Part shown: positions 47,741 to 59,450 of the stretch, piece by piece
Numbering within the stretch: position 1 is the first letter of the stretch
Layout: every line of letters starts with the position of its first letter
Source of the DNA: Crocodylus rhombifer
Taxonomy: Eukaryota > Chordata > Crocodylia > Crocodylidae
NCBI GenBank assembly: GCA_038503035.1
Contig: JAVSML010024358.1
Location: 62,001-126,000, forward strand
Direction: 5' to 3'
Length of the DNA stretch: 64,000 nt
Program-made: the position numbers and the translations under genes
Notes under the pieces: model-generated
The model's database searches: none
The model's input: only the letters and a program-made list of their open reading frames with translations
Told to the model about the DNA's origin: nothing

Positions 47741-48320
47741 ACATACATTAATACCTACGCAAATTGAACGCAAAGTCAATGCACAATGTTTTGCATTCCG
47801 ATTTGCATGCCAAACCAGAAAGGTAGTATTTTTTCCCCCCTCTGAACAGGTGTTAATAATGGCATTGGTGAAAGGTGATGAGAGGCCTGTTTAATTAATA
47901 TAAAAATGCCTTCCTCTGCTTTGCTTTTTATCTTGCATTACTTACATAAAAGACAGCAGGGTAATTTCCCATTCTAGAAAATAATCTCAGCAGTCATTCA
48001 GTACTTTGGACAATGTGAGCAGGGCAAACAATCTTTTAAAGGTAGATTCATCCCTTTGCTAGTGCTAGAGGCATTGTAGGAACTGAGCTGTTTTCCCCTA
48101 TTTAGGGCCTGCTGATAGCTGTTTTAGCCCCCAGAACAAGCTAAAGCAACCAGGCTGCCCTAATCTGCATTTCTCACTGCTGCATGAAGCCTGCAGCAGT
48201 AAATAATCATCAGCAAACTTCCTCCTGCTTCATGACTGTGTTCTGGATTGCTTTGGGATGCCCTACATGGAATTTGATTGATAAAGTCTTCCCAAAGGCT
48301 ATGATGATTAGGAAAAATCA
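47741..48320. other. Possible conserved non-coding element (speculative)
   Basis: This stretch has no transposon signature, mixed composition, and dense distinct words resembling factor sites (GCACAATG, ATTTGCAT, TAATTAAT, AGGTGTTAATAATGG, GATTGATAAAG). Such sequence could be an old regulatory element. Without alignment this is only an impression. The 84-codon frame at 48184-48438 overlaps it and shows no domain. Confidence 0.15.
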
Positions 48321-49140
48321 TCAATTTACAGCCTGTAAGAAATGGCCGCTATATACTTTACAAAGGCAAACCAAGTTCATGCCCTCCTATTCTTTTATCA
48401 GTCCACAGAGGTGTAGCACAAAACTCTTATATTCATGAGGCTGACCAGAAGAATTTATCCCTCATCTTCTGGTGCAAACTTACCTAGAAAATATATAAAC
48501 AAACACAGTGAAGTCTTCTACTTCTGTTTCTCTTCTTTTAAACTCTGGGTTGCCCCACTGATGCCCCATATAATGCTGTTTCCTTCATCCACTTATGAGG
48601 TAACTAAAATGTGAAATCTGAACTGTTAATTCATTACATGAATATGTCTGTTTCTCTTGTTTTTAATCTCTTCTCCTTATGGCCACTAGTCTTTATATCA
48701 TCTTATTTCTCCTATGCCAGGACTTCACACCCTCACCCTGCCACTTACACACCTGCTCATCTTCTGCTGTCACTTCTAAGTTTAAGATCAGTCATGTGCA
48801 TCTTCAGTGGAGCACTCATATTCATTTATCATTCTGAGACATTCTGTTATTCTTTTTAAAATCTGATCTCTTAGTACTAGAGCTAACCAGCACTTAGAGC
48901 AAGCATCCCTTTGCATTCTCATCCCTAAAGAGGATTAAATGTACCTTGAATACTTTTTGTCCCTCTTGTGATAAAAGTGGGGAGGGGAGGAAAGGACTGT
49001 TTGTGGTCAAGGCTGACAACAAGGAATGGCAATTCTGCTATCAGGTTCTTTTCCTCCTCCTGCTTTTAAATGAAGAGCTCCTGAAAGTGTGCTGGCTCTA
49101 CAGATAATCAATCTCTTATCAACCCTGGAAGGGAAGAATG

Positions 49141-49410
49141 GTTTTGTGGTTAGGGCATTTAATTGGCACTCAGGAGACTTGCATTCAATTTCTGGCTCTA
49201 TCACAGACTTCCTGTCTAACCACAGGCAAGTCAGTCTCTCATTTGCTTGGTGTATATAAGTACAATAGGGGAAAGTTTTTTTTTCCTTCCTCCCACCCCT
49301 TTTCTGCCTATTTAGACAGTGACCTTACAGGGAGAAAGGGCTATTGTTATATACAGCACCTAAAACATGGGACCCCAATCTCAGGTAGGACCTCAGTACA
49401 AATAAACATG
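49141..49410 (+). mobile_element. tRNA-derived SINE, nearly full length
   Basis: The head GTTTTGTGGTTAGGGCATTT (A-box region) is followed by CATTCAATTTCTGGCTCTA (B-box region). The body is TCACAGACTTCCTGTCTAACC...GGCAAGTCAGTCTC, the widespread crocodilian/turtle tRNA-SINE arrangement. The tail has CAGCACCTAAAACATGGGACCCCAATCTCAGGTAGGACCTCAGTACAAATAA. About 270 bp, diverged. Transcribed by Pol III when active and moved by a partner LINE. Confidence 0.75.
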
Positions 49411-52286
49411 TTAATTATCTAGGCCCTGATCATCTTGAACAGAAAAAGTATTCACCTGCCCAGCTTTCTTAAAACAACTGATTAGTAGAATGATCAATGG
49501 AAGATACAAAAATATACATATATAGACACTGAAACATTTTCTGAAAGAACCTCTTCCAAGCAACAATGCTTTCCTTTTCCATTTTTTTAAACTAACCTTT
49601 TAAATGAAATATTGCCAGAGTCCAGTAGTTTAGGGATGAAACTGCACTTTTCAAAAAGGTCAGTTCAGTCCTGGAAATGTTTTCAGTTTAGACAATGCAC
49701 TATGAGCTGTGTGGAATCTCGTAACAATTTTCAGCACCAGTAACAATGGAAAGTAAATTTCAGTCATTCACAGTAAGATGGCAATGTGGTGACATTTGAA
49801 GCCTGCCTATGTGTTAGAGTCACTGCAAGAGACTGCCTGCTGAGAGGAGAGAGCCTTTTTTTCTAGTTAACTGGATGCATTTTAGATACAGGTGAAAAAT
49901 AAGATCAGAACAGTTTACACAATGATTGCAAGTCCTCAGCTGTATGCCAGTTTCCCCCCCTGTTCCTTACAGCAGGTAAGAATTGAAATATATCAAATTA
50001 ATAAATCCCTAAGAAACCAATAATCTCACATTTGCGGTACAATTGTATGTGACAGATGTTTTTATCTTTTAGTTCCAGTGAGCCACTATCATTATGTTTT
50101 ATTTTCCAGATGTATGTCCTTGCTCTCTTAAAACTACAGCAGTTGCACTACACAGTTAAGCAATACATTTATAAAACATTTTTCTGAAGTGCCTTCTTGT
50201 TTCATAATTCCACTTCCATGTCTTTAGTTGTTCTAAAATATATTGAACTGTCAATGTGGGGGTCAGGAGATTAGAACACTTTGTAGTTTCTCTGCCAGTG
50301 CTTTTGTTTAACTTGGAAAATAAGCTGCAATACCAAGGGAGTGATGAAATCAAGGCTATGTAGAGTCACAAAGGCATAAAAATGTTAAACACCATATACT
50401 GCAGACATTCCTTAAGAAAGAAAAGTGGTATCTGTGCATATGTTTATTTCAGGTACCCAGCAGTGAACTATCTTTATTAAAACTTATAAAGAATATAAAA
50501 CAATGCTCAAGGGCTTTGCAAATAAAAAAAAAAGTTGCTCTCTGCTCTCAGAGCTACTGTCTTACAGAATAATCTGGCTTTTGACCTTGAAATGTTATGC
50601 ACTTTGTCTGACCCTGGATTACTGTCACTTAGTTTAAACTTCATTTAACGTTTTACTTTTACCTGAGTGGAAAACAGCAAGCCTTGTGGGATTTTCACGG
50701 AGTTCAGTGAGCATGCGATACAAATCATTAAAGACATTTTATTTTTTTTTAATTTAAGAGAAAACAAAAATAAATGATTATAAGATGGAACAAAAGTCTT
50801 TTAAAATATAGTGAAACGCTACAGCACAATATTTAGTTTTACTGAGTTCTAGAATTATATGCAAATACACACTAAGGAAAGCTCTTGACAATATGAAAAC
50901 TGCTGACTTATCCCAAGCAGAGTGACTTTCTGAACTGGATAATGAAATAATTAGAGGCCACACTGTTCTCTGAGGACTGAAGCAATGTGATATGCTTTCT
51001 TTGTTTGCAGAAGAATTGACAGTGCTAAAGAAACGTGCTAGAGAGTGCTAGGGCTTTGGCAGATCCAAACAACAGGCATTACAAGAATCAAATAGAAAGA
51101 AAAATGATCAACATTTTCCTTTTGCTCAGATGAATACAGTTGCCTGATAATGAACCCATATTCGCTCTCCGTTAAAGCTTTTCAAGACCTCCTAATAAAT
51201 TATGTTAGGTCCAGGAAGTCCTTCTGGTTGGTGCCTGAAGCTTTCAAACTTTCAAGACTGTTACCAAAAGACAAATTGTAGAAGTTGTGGGAAAACCTGA
51301 GCACAATCCTTATCAGTCAAGCACCTGGTTTTGCCTTTCCATTTAAATATGCATTATGATAAATCACACAAAAACCTCTAGGTACTGTAATACCTAAATA
51401 AAAAAATCCATCAGGAAAGAGATTGATGCATGTGAATGTGAACACATCCAAATCCAGGAATATCTACTGAAGCTTGATACCTTATTTCTAAGATCCTCCT
51501 CTGGATGAACAGTCTCAATTCACTTTGTCAATGAAAGCCATAGAGGAGGTAGATAAAACTTCTGTTTTTCAATATGCACAAAAGAGGAAGGAGACAACAA
51601 CAGACTTTCTATACTGCTATAAAAAGCCAGGCTAAACAATTGTCTAGTGAGCAGTTTTAATCAATGTATAAGTTTCTATTCCAATAGAAATGTTAATTAG
51701 CTAAAGGGTAAGAGACAAAGTGGGCTTTGACTTCTAAAATTCTCCATTCACCCATTGACTATAGCAAGTGATAGCAACAGCATTTACCCTTTTATTTCAA
51801 CTTGCAACCAATGTCTTCTTTGAGTCTTGTCTTTGATTCCCCCACATATATATATGCTGTGCTGTGCTTCTTTCACAGCATAGCTAAAATCTCTCTTCCT
51901 CTCTGTTCTGACACCTGAACCATTCATCAATGCCCTGGTCATTTTTATCTTGATTACTACAACCTCCTCCTTCCTGTTAATTTGTGTTCAGGCATACACA
52001 AAATGAAGGCCTAAAATTATCTTCTTGACTTACTGACCTTGCCATGTAAGCCTGACCTTGATCTCAGCACGATCTTCTCACACACCTCTAAATATCTAAC
52101 AAATTTAAGTGTATTACCTTTCTCTTTACAGCTCTGCACAGCTCCATCTCCACAGTCTCCGTGTTTTCAGGGTTGCTACTATCAGCAAGTTACCCTTATT
52201 ATATTTTTTATGTGACTGTCCTGCAAGGCACCATTTTAATCCCTTCAGAAGTCACTTTTTTCAAAAATGAATCCAAATTAGTTGTT
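49411..52286. other. AT-rich non-coding stretch
   Basis: No gene or clear repeat is recognised. Poly-A/T runs occur at 50522-50533 and 50740-50750, and TATATA at 51845-51855. Confidence 0.5.
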
Positions 52287-52500
52287 ATTATAAATATTAT
52301 TTATATTACAGCAGTGTCTAGAAGCACCAGATAAGAATCCTCCTGTGCTCACTGGCATACAAAAGCACACTAGGAAACAATTTCTGACTTGAAAAGATTA
52401 CAGTCTAAATAGACAAGACAGACCACTGGTGAGATGGAAAGCAGAATGGAGGTGACTCACTTAAGATCACACCATGTTGAAAGACCTGGGAATAGCACAT
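52287..52500 (+). repeat. Old sauropsid interspersed repeat (SINE/LINE tail type)
   Basis: The ordered blocks TTATTTATATTACAGCAGTGTCTAGAAG, CACCAGATAAGAATCCTCCTGTGCTCACTGGC, GATTACAGTCTAAATAGACAAGACAGAC, AGGTGACTCACTTAAGATCACACC and AGACCTGGGAATAG make up an old repeat that is very common in turtle and crocodilian genomes. Its end carries a reversed tRNA-like stretch. I do not name a specific family. Confidence 0.6.
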
Positions 52501-52520
52501 ATTTCTATAGAACAAGGGTG

Positions 52521-52777
52521 TTTATAGCTGTGCTCCAGGAGGCCGAGGGGAGGTGGAGGGAGCAGTTTAATTAGTGCAGTTCTGAGAGCCACACAAATTA
52601 AAACACCTGGAGCATCACGCGTATCAGTGTCGCCACGCTGAAAAATGGTGTCAGGGGTGGGCACTTTAACTAAAGCTTGTCAAACCAGCTTTAGTTAAAG
52701 CACCCTTGCTGCCATTTTTCAGTGTGGGGACACTGATACATGTGGTGGTGGAGTCTGCTGGAGCACAGTAATTATAG
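52521..52777. mobile_element. Foldback (hairpin) DNA element
   Basis: Most of this 257-bp element is one imperfect palindrome. The outer arms are TTTATAGCTGTGCTCCA (52521-52537) and, on the minus strand, TATAATTACTGTGCTCCA (52760-52777). The inner arms are 52621-52677 and 52687-52743, sharing ATCAGTGTC, GCTGAAAAATGG and GCACTTTAACTAAAGCT with their complements. The loop is only about 10 bases (TGTCAAACC). No coding content. The superfamily is unknown. Confidence 0.7.
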
Positions 52778-54560
52778 CATGTTGGAGCAGCCTCCCTGCA
52801 TATGTGTAGGAGCCCCAAGAGTCCAGTGTCCTGTCCATGGATTGCATAGACTTCTCAAGCTAACAACTAAAAACAACACATCTTAAACCTCCAGACCTTT
52901 CTTGTCTATATTTCTTGAGATATTCCTAGCTTCCCTTTATTTATGTTATAGTCTGTCTGCCTTGTAGAACTCTGAGTACATTATTAACAAATTACATATA
53001 ACAAGAACCCCCTAAGAGNNNNNNNNNNCCCCTACATATGGACATGATAGATTTGACACATGCAGAATTTTATCAGAGCCACACACTCTTGGACTGTTTT
53101 TATAGTTTAAGTACTGGACAGATGTTTGGTTGTCTGAATTAAAATTTGTTTTCTTCCACAGATAGTATTCTGACTAAATCATTTAATATCGTTAGCTCTC
53201 CATGGAAATATTTTGGTGCTGTAGTCCTTTTGACTGGAAAATCTTTGAGGCTTAAACCGGATGCTCTTTAAGGCAGAGACCTGTACATTTTTTAACACAT
53301 TGGGAAGCGCTGATTTAGATTGCAGCCTCAAGATGCTATCATAATAGAAAATAATAACACAGGTATTGGTACACAAAAGGATTAGACCCAGGAGTTGGTC
53401 TTATGTTTGCACAAATGGATGCCAGAGCCTGAAATCAAGCCTGAAATGTCATTCAGTACACTCCAAAATAATTCAGTATTTTGTCGTTTTGGGATTATCC
53501 ATTCAGATAAACCTTTCAGTCTTTTCAAAGACAGAATCAGGATGCTCTTCAGATATTCATCACCTCTCCTTTTCTAATGAGGTTTATTAAACAACAATAG
53601 ATTCCAATTTATTTGACAGATGCTGCCAACCGGGGCTAAAGAGCTGTTCGTTTTTTGTGGAAAGAGGAAAAGGGAACTGAGTTTTTGTGTAAAAGAAAAA
53701 ATACAGTATGCTAAACTTTTGTTATCAAAGACTTTGTCATTTGAGAAATCTCATTGGCCTCTTCTGGGCTGTCTCAGAGGACAAATCACTTAAATAAAAA
53801 CAATTTATTTTATTTTTCGTTTCAGTTATTGAACTTCTGTTATCAGACACACACTGCCATTTGGGGGAATCTATCTCTTTACTTCTCTAGTTGTCTGTTG
53901 AAGTATATCAGTGAAGGGGATCGAAAAAAATAAAAAGCCTGGCAGGAAAACCATCATGGAATGAAATCAATCAAGGTATCTTTTTCGGTGTGCTCTAGTA
54001 GCACTTGTCATAAGGGGCTCTGTGGGCTCTCTCTTTCTTTTTTTCACTGTAGACTTCAATGTCCCTGCTTTGAAAATGGGGTGTCAGGGTGGGAAATTAA
54101 GAACAGAAGTACGCAATATTGGGAAGTCTAATTACCAGACTTGACAGTTAGTCTGTCACTTTGATAAAATGGGTCATCACCAGTGGCATCTCTGCTAAAA
54201 GCTGTTGTTGTGGTTAGTGTGCACATGCCTTTCTCCAGAGATAGAGCAAGCTGTTCGTTCTACTGCCACATGCCTACTGTATATTTGTAATTATGTAACT
54301 CCTATGACATTCTGTGCTTTCCTCTACACCTCTAAGTTTTGAAGGAGTTTGTTTGTCTGCCCAAATATTGTGAAAGGCAAAATCAGCAGCACATTGTAAA
54401 GTAGATGTTCAAGGTAGCATCTGGGAGCACAGTAATGGGGAAAATTCTATTCCAAGTCCTGTAAACTTAGGTACAGCGGTTCAAAAAGCCCAAAGCAGAT
54501 TCACACTAGCTTTTGAAGCTTTTTCTAAGTGCCCTATATTAATTTAACGGTGAACAGAAC
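52778..54560. other. AT-rich non-coding stretch with assembly gap
   Basis: No gene is recognised. Ten undetermined bases lie at 53019-53028. Their real length is unknown because 10 N is a conventional filler. Confidence 0.6.
53019..53028. other. Assembly gap (10 N)
   Basis: A run of ten N bases marks a break or unresolved join in the assembly. Flanking sequence is AT-rich and shows no obvious repeat at the edges. Confidence 0.99.
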
Positions 54561-54564
54561 TCAT

Positions 54565-55750
54565 ATTCAGCTGACGGGATGGGGGCAGAGTTGGCCTGCA
54601 CTGGCCAAGGCCAGCAGGCTGGGGGTGCTCACAGCAGGCCACTGGAGGATTTAGAGCTCAGCCATGCATCCAGCCACCCCTAATTGGCCAACATGGCCAC
54701 AGCCCTGCCACCCCCGCCCCACAGCTTTTGGTCATTGGGGGGGCTGGAAGGAATGGAGCCCCCCACTACTGTGTGGGCCCATTCAGCTATTCTGGCTCCA
54801 ATCTAGGGGAGCTGCAGATGGGGCTGCATGGCTGTCTGCAGCACCAGGAACTAGGGGCTGGAAGGGGGAAGAGGATTCCCCACCACTTGCCTCCTCCCCC
54901 CACAGCTTGCTGGTTCTGGGCCAGGGGGTGCTGGGCCAGGACTGTGTAGTGGGAGATCTGCTCCCCACCTCATCCCAGGTTGCCAGTGCCAGAGAGAGTA
55001 TGTGGCTCTGAGGGAGGGTTAGGGAATGGAGCACCCCCCACCCACCACGTGGACCCAGCCCTGAGCCAGCACAGCAGGGGTGTCCTGCATGAGAGGGGAT
55101 TCCAATCCCTCCTCCCCCAACCTTCCTGACAATCGTGTGGCTCTGAGCCATGGTTCCTGGCTGCAGCTGTTGACCGAGCCGGAAAACGGTGGCGGGGGGG
55201 GACAGAGCCCCCCCACTGCATGGCATCCCCATTTTTCTGGCTTTGGGCTGGGCCTTCATGGTGGGGGGGAGGTTCTGCTATTTAACCCCTTCCCCCACTA
55301 GCAGGATGCTGATGACTGCTGCAGCCAGGAGCAGTGACTTGGAGTTACACACTATCCAAGGCACTGGGAACCAGGGTTGGGGAGGGGAGAATAGAGCCCC
55401 CACCATTTGGACCTGGCCCAGCACCCACTAGCTCTGAGCCAGCAAGATGTGGGGGGGGAAGCTGTGTGGTGGGGATCTCTGCTTTTCCCCTCCCCACCCC
55501 ATTTCCCAGTGCTGTGAACATTGTGTAGCTCCAAGCTGCTACTCCTGGCTGCAACAGTCAGCAGCATTCAGGAGGGGGAGGATGGAGCCACCTGTTGTGT
55601 GTCCCATCCCCCCCAATCCAGTCTGCTGGTTTGGGGCCAGACCCACATGGCAGGAGGGCTCCGTTCTTCCCCCTCCCCACTCAGCTGTGCAGGCAGGAGA
55701 CAGAGTGTTTTTTTGGCTCCTGTCTGTGCCAGTCCAGGGGCAGAGCTGAC
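54565..55750. repeat. GC-rich degenerate tandem repeat
   Basis: A recurring block of the form GGRRTGGAGCCCCCCA-CA-GTGGRCC-AGC occurs at about 54727, 54866 (partial), 55021, 55195, 55385 and 55576. Spacings are 140-190 bp. CTCTGAGCCAGCA and CTGCTGCAGCCAGGAGCAG-like words recur between. The units are well diverged and broken by indels. Overlapping open frames on both strands (up to 158 codons) come from the GC bias. It could be an old satellite-like array or the interior of a larger element. Confidence 0.6.
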
Positions 55751-56014
55751 CCAGAGATCATCTGAAGCACATAAGCTAGACGAGGCTAGCACACTGCTTT
55801 GCAAGGGATGCCTGAGATGTTGGTAGGCAACAAATTAAGTTGATTTGCTATAATATCTGGGACAGAATTTTGATATATTGCTCTAACTTAAACTGATTAC
55901 ATCTAATACTACATCCATCCAGCACTATCTTAGACTGGGTTTTGTCATTTTGAAATTGGTCTGTGTGTGCTGAACTTTTTCCTTTTCTAGTGTTCTAATA
56001 ACATGTTCTAGTGT

Positions 56015-56930
56015 TTTACTACCCTCCTAGTGAGAATTGTTTTCCCTAACATCTAACCTAAACTTTCCTTGCTGCAACTTGAAACTGTTGCTTCTTCTGT
56101 CATCTTCCACCACCGAGAACAGTTCAGCTCCATCCTCTTTTGAACCCCCCCTACAGGTAGTTGAAAGCTGTTATTAAATCCCCTCTCAGTCATCTCTTCT
56201 CTAATCTAAATAAGACCAGTTCCCTCAGCTTCTTCTCATAAGTCATGTGCCCCAGTTCCCAAACCATTTTTGTTGCCCTCTGCTGGACTCTCTCCAATTT
56301 GTCCACATCCTTTCTGTAGTGGGGGGGCCCAAAACTGAACCCAGTACTCCAGATGGGGCCTCACCAGTGCTGAATATTAGAGAATAAGCACTTCCCTTGA
56401 TCTAGTGGCAAGGTACCTAACAATGCAGTCCAATATTCTGTTAGCCTTCTTGGCAACAAGGGCACACTGCTGGCTCATATTCAGTTTTATTGTCCACTGT
56501 AACCCCTAGGTCCTTTTCTGCAGAGCTGCTGCCCAGCCAGTCAGGCCCCAGCCTTTACTAATGCATTGGATTGTTCCATCCTAAGTGCAGGACTCTGTAC
56601 TTGTCCTTGTTGAACCTCATGAGATTTCATTTGACCCAATCTTTCAATTTGTCTAGGTCAGTCTGAATCCTACCCCTACTGTACCATCCTACTACTCCCC
56701 CCAGTTTGGTGGCATCTGCAAACTTGCTGAGGGTGCACTCTGTGCCATCTTCCAGGTTGTTGATTAGGACATTGAACAAAACCAGTCCCAGGACTGAACC
56801 TTGGGGCACTCCACTTGATACTGGCTGCCAACTAGACATCGAGCCATCGATCACTACCCTCTGAGTCCAATGCTCCAAGCAGTTTTCTATCTACCTTACA
56901 GTCTATTCATCCAACCCATACTTCCTTAGC
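56015..56930 (-). mobile_element. CR1 LINE fragment (ORF2 RT C-terminal part), 3' end missing
   Basis: On the minus strand it runs from upstream of the reverse-transcriptase active-site block into the ORF2 C-terminus. The frame 56878-56627 reads 'SGVPQGSVLGLVLFNVLINN' and 'LSKFADATKLGGVV'. The catalytic FADD therefore reads FADA, which would abolish polymerisation. Downstream blocks include the equivalents of 'AKKANRILDC' and 'VQQRATKMV'. It ends at ACTACCCTCCTAGTGAG without the usual 3' UTR tail, so the 3' end was lost after insertion. Same older subfamily as 5160-5946. Confidence 0.8.
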
Positions 56931-57109
56931 ATAAGTTATACCAGTTTAAGTACAATGTCTGTATCTAACCTAACTGTCCATATTTAACATTTACAGGACA
57001 TTTCCTTGTAGATTTGTCCAGGGGTATTTTGTGCCTAAACAAGTAACCCTGAATACCTGAATGGTTATGTAAGTAGTGATCAACCAAGAAAAGAATGACC
57101 CCCCATCTT

Positions 57110-57200
57110 TTCTTCTAAATAGCTAAGTGGCTAAGGCACTCATCAAGGAATCTAGGGTTCTGGCTCTGCCCCCCTCTCCACCCTTACCTGGGGGAGCTTG
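57110..57200 (+). repeat. tRNA-derived SINE head fragment
   Basis: The blocks 'AAATAGCTAAGTGGCTAAGGC' (A-box) and 'GGGTTCTGGCTCTGCC' (B-box region) match the layout of the 49.1 kb SINE head. Truncated and degenerate. Confidence 0.45.
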
Positions 57201-58020
57201 AATTTGGGTTTTTCAAATTTCCCAGCATTGTTGTCTAATACCACACTACAGGCCAGTCATTATTCAGGTTCTACTCTAGTATTCCTTTTGAAGCTGCCCC
57301 CCAGGCCAGCCACAAGAGTGTGGGTGATGCTATATTTCACATACACAACATGCATGTTTTTTGCAAAAAAAACAGCTGCTGGAAATTGGAGTGTGTATTT
57401 TATATGAGGAAATATGCTAACAAGTTTCTGCTGCTCAAGTTTTTACTAGGTAAAAGCAAAAGAAAAGTCTCCAGGCAATGCACAGGGAGCAAAACAATGA
57501 GGAGCCCCTAGCTGCTGAATTCAGTTACTTATTACAATGAAAGTTATTTTTTAAATCATTCTATCTTTCAAAAACAAGATGTGTATCTTATTTTGGGGCA
57601 TGCTGTTTGTGCAGAAAAAAATAGCATAAGGGGTCAGGGGGAAAGGATTTGGATCAGTGAAGTGACTGCTGGGCTGGATTCCAGCCAGTTTCCTCAGTCA
57701 AGGAGAGGGTAAAAGAAGACTTGAAATGATGACTGATCTGTTGCTTTGGTAATTTGAGCAATTTAAGGCTACAAATGGACCTTGGATTTTTCCTGGGACA
57801 AAGCCTTTTATCCTGGGATCCTATGGGCATGCAAATCTAATGTCCTACTTTAACTACTGGTGAAGTATCTGAGATTACATTTTCTGGGACATTTGTGGAT
57901 AATTCGGGTTAATTGCCAGTCTTTGCAGGGATGAGCTGCATGTGTAGAGGGCTATGTTTCTCACAGGTTTTGACTCCAATCACCCAGAATCATTTCAAAT
58001 GTGATGTCACCTTTTACTTT
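57201..58020. other. Non-coding stretch
   Basis: No gene is recognised. 57765-57960 might be a worn MITE: its right part AGCTGCATGTGTAGAG resembles the CTCTACACATGCAGCT end of the TCTACACATGC-type families. The left end is not clear. Confidence 0.35.
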
Positions 58021-58024
58021 AAAA

Positions 58025-58115
58025 GGCACAACTTCAAGCCTCTTCTGGGATGGGGATAGAACTTGGGTCTTATGCTCACTTGAGAAGTGCCCTAAACACT
58101 AAGCTATTGGGTTAA
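58025..58115 (-). repeat. tRNA-derived SINE head fragment (reversed)
   Basis: Read on the minus strand, 'ATAGCTTAGTGTTTAGGGC' and 'AGACCCAAGTTCTATCCCC' form the A-box and B-box regions of a SINE head. It directly precedes a CR1 tail. Confidence 0.5.
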
Positions 58116-58117
58116 AT

Positions 58118-58212
58118 CATAGCATCTTAGAATCATAGAATCAATGAGTTGGAAGGGATCTAGACAGATCAACGAGTCCGACCCCCTGCCATAGGCAGGA
58201 AGGAGCACTCGG
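58118..58212 (-). mobile_element. CR1 LINE 3' end fragment
   Basis: TAGAATCATAGAATCAATGAGTTGGAAGGGATC followed by CCCCCTGCCATAGGCAGGAAGGAGCACTC is the reverse complement of a CR1 3' UTR. Only ~95 bp is present. It is fused directly to a copy of the GC-rich repeat at 58213. Confidence 0.75.
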
Positions 58213-58371
58213 GGTGGGAGGCAAAAAAACACTCTGTCTCCTGCCTGCACAGCTGAGTGGGGAGGGGGAAGAATGGAGCCCTCCTGCCATGTGGGTCTGG
58301 CCCCAAACCAGCAGACTGGATGGGGGGGATGGGACACGCAACAGTCAGCAGCATTCAGGAGGGGGAGGATG
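58213..58371. repeat. Rearranged partial duplicate of 55552-55721
   Basis: 58221-58337 is the reverse complement of 55599-55717 with about two differences. 58339-58371 (CAACAGTCAGCAGCATTCAG...) copies 55552-55584 in the same orientation. One piece has thus been inverted relative to its neighbour. The high identity implies a recent event. Confidence 0.8.
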
Positions 58372-59445
58372 AAGCAGCATGTTGCTCTCCTCTCCTCTCT
58401 ACTAGAGAGGCAGATAGGGATCAGGCTCCAACATAGGTGTAAAACACTATTTCAGTTTTTGGAGAATTAACACCTCATGTCACATACAAGCCCCCTTGGG
58501 GATCAGGAAAAATTTGTTGCCCTAGGACAGAATACTGCGAACTGCAGGTTTTTTGCTTTCCCCTATAACGTGGGGCTTGGTTCTTTTCCAAGGATCTTCT
58601 AAGCAGATATTAATCAATGCACCCCGTCATTGCCCCGTCATTGCTGTGACCTCTACTTCTACCTATGGCATTTTGTGGGGTGAATTTGGTGTTTTGTTCC
58701 TTGTCATTGTAGATGACCGTTTAAATGTTGGGATTCTTTTAGGTAACAAGTGCCTGTGAGTTCAGGTGATTGGACTTAATGGCTCCAGAGACCAATTTCA
58801 GTTCTATGTTCCTATACTATATGGAATGCCGAAGTGGTTAGGTAAATGGAGCACAACGTCTATGAGGTTTTTTGATGGATAGATATGGTACTATAGAAGG
58901 GTGAAATAGGGAAATGGAAAAGGAGAGAGAAAATGCAAGAATGCGAACTTAGATTTTCAAAACCAGCCAGGCAATTTGAATGCCCCATTTCCAATGAACA
59001 AGTATGAATATACCAGACATAATGTATTGCAGAATACTGCATTGTATAATAAAGTGATATGCTACTTTGTATTGTCCTAACACCATACAGGCCCTAAACC
59101 TTCCATACAGAGAAGATCGTCTCCTTTTGTATAAAAAGGACAGAAGAGAAGATGTCATATGCACATCACAATGGGAAGGAGGGCCTATTACATAGCTGCT
59201 GCATACATATTTTTTTCTGACTTTAGTGGAAACAAGGAAGAATTGGTGGAAGGAGAGAACTCTGGTAAACTGTTCACTCCAAATTGATAAATCTAGTAAA
59301 AAAAATAAAAAGCCCAAGTAAATGTACCTCCTCAAACTGCACTGGGACTTGTGTCCAAAGTCAGTACTGGCTGAGGGTTGAATGAAGAAATTCATACCCC
59401 AATAAAGAAGAAAGATGGTGACTGATAAGCTGTGAAAATAGTCTG
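58372..59445. other. Non-coding stretch
   Basis: No gene is recognised. A 173-codon minus-strand open frame (58949-59470) has no domain and runs into the LTR at 59451, so I consider it fortuitous. 58490-58800 contains the tandem block GCACCCCGTCATTGCCCCGTCATTG and could be an unknown repeat. Confidence 0.45.
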
Positions 59446-59450
59446 ACCTG

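Noticed and set aside
49141..49215. tRNA-like A-box and B-box as a possible functional tRNA gene
   Set aside because: No complete cloverleaf or acceptor pairing, and it continues into a SINE body and tail.
54664..55826. Several 70-158 codon open frames on both strands
   Set aside because: All fall in a GC-rich degenerate tandem repeat and translate to Pro/Gly/Trp-rich low-complexity sequence.
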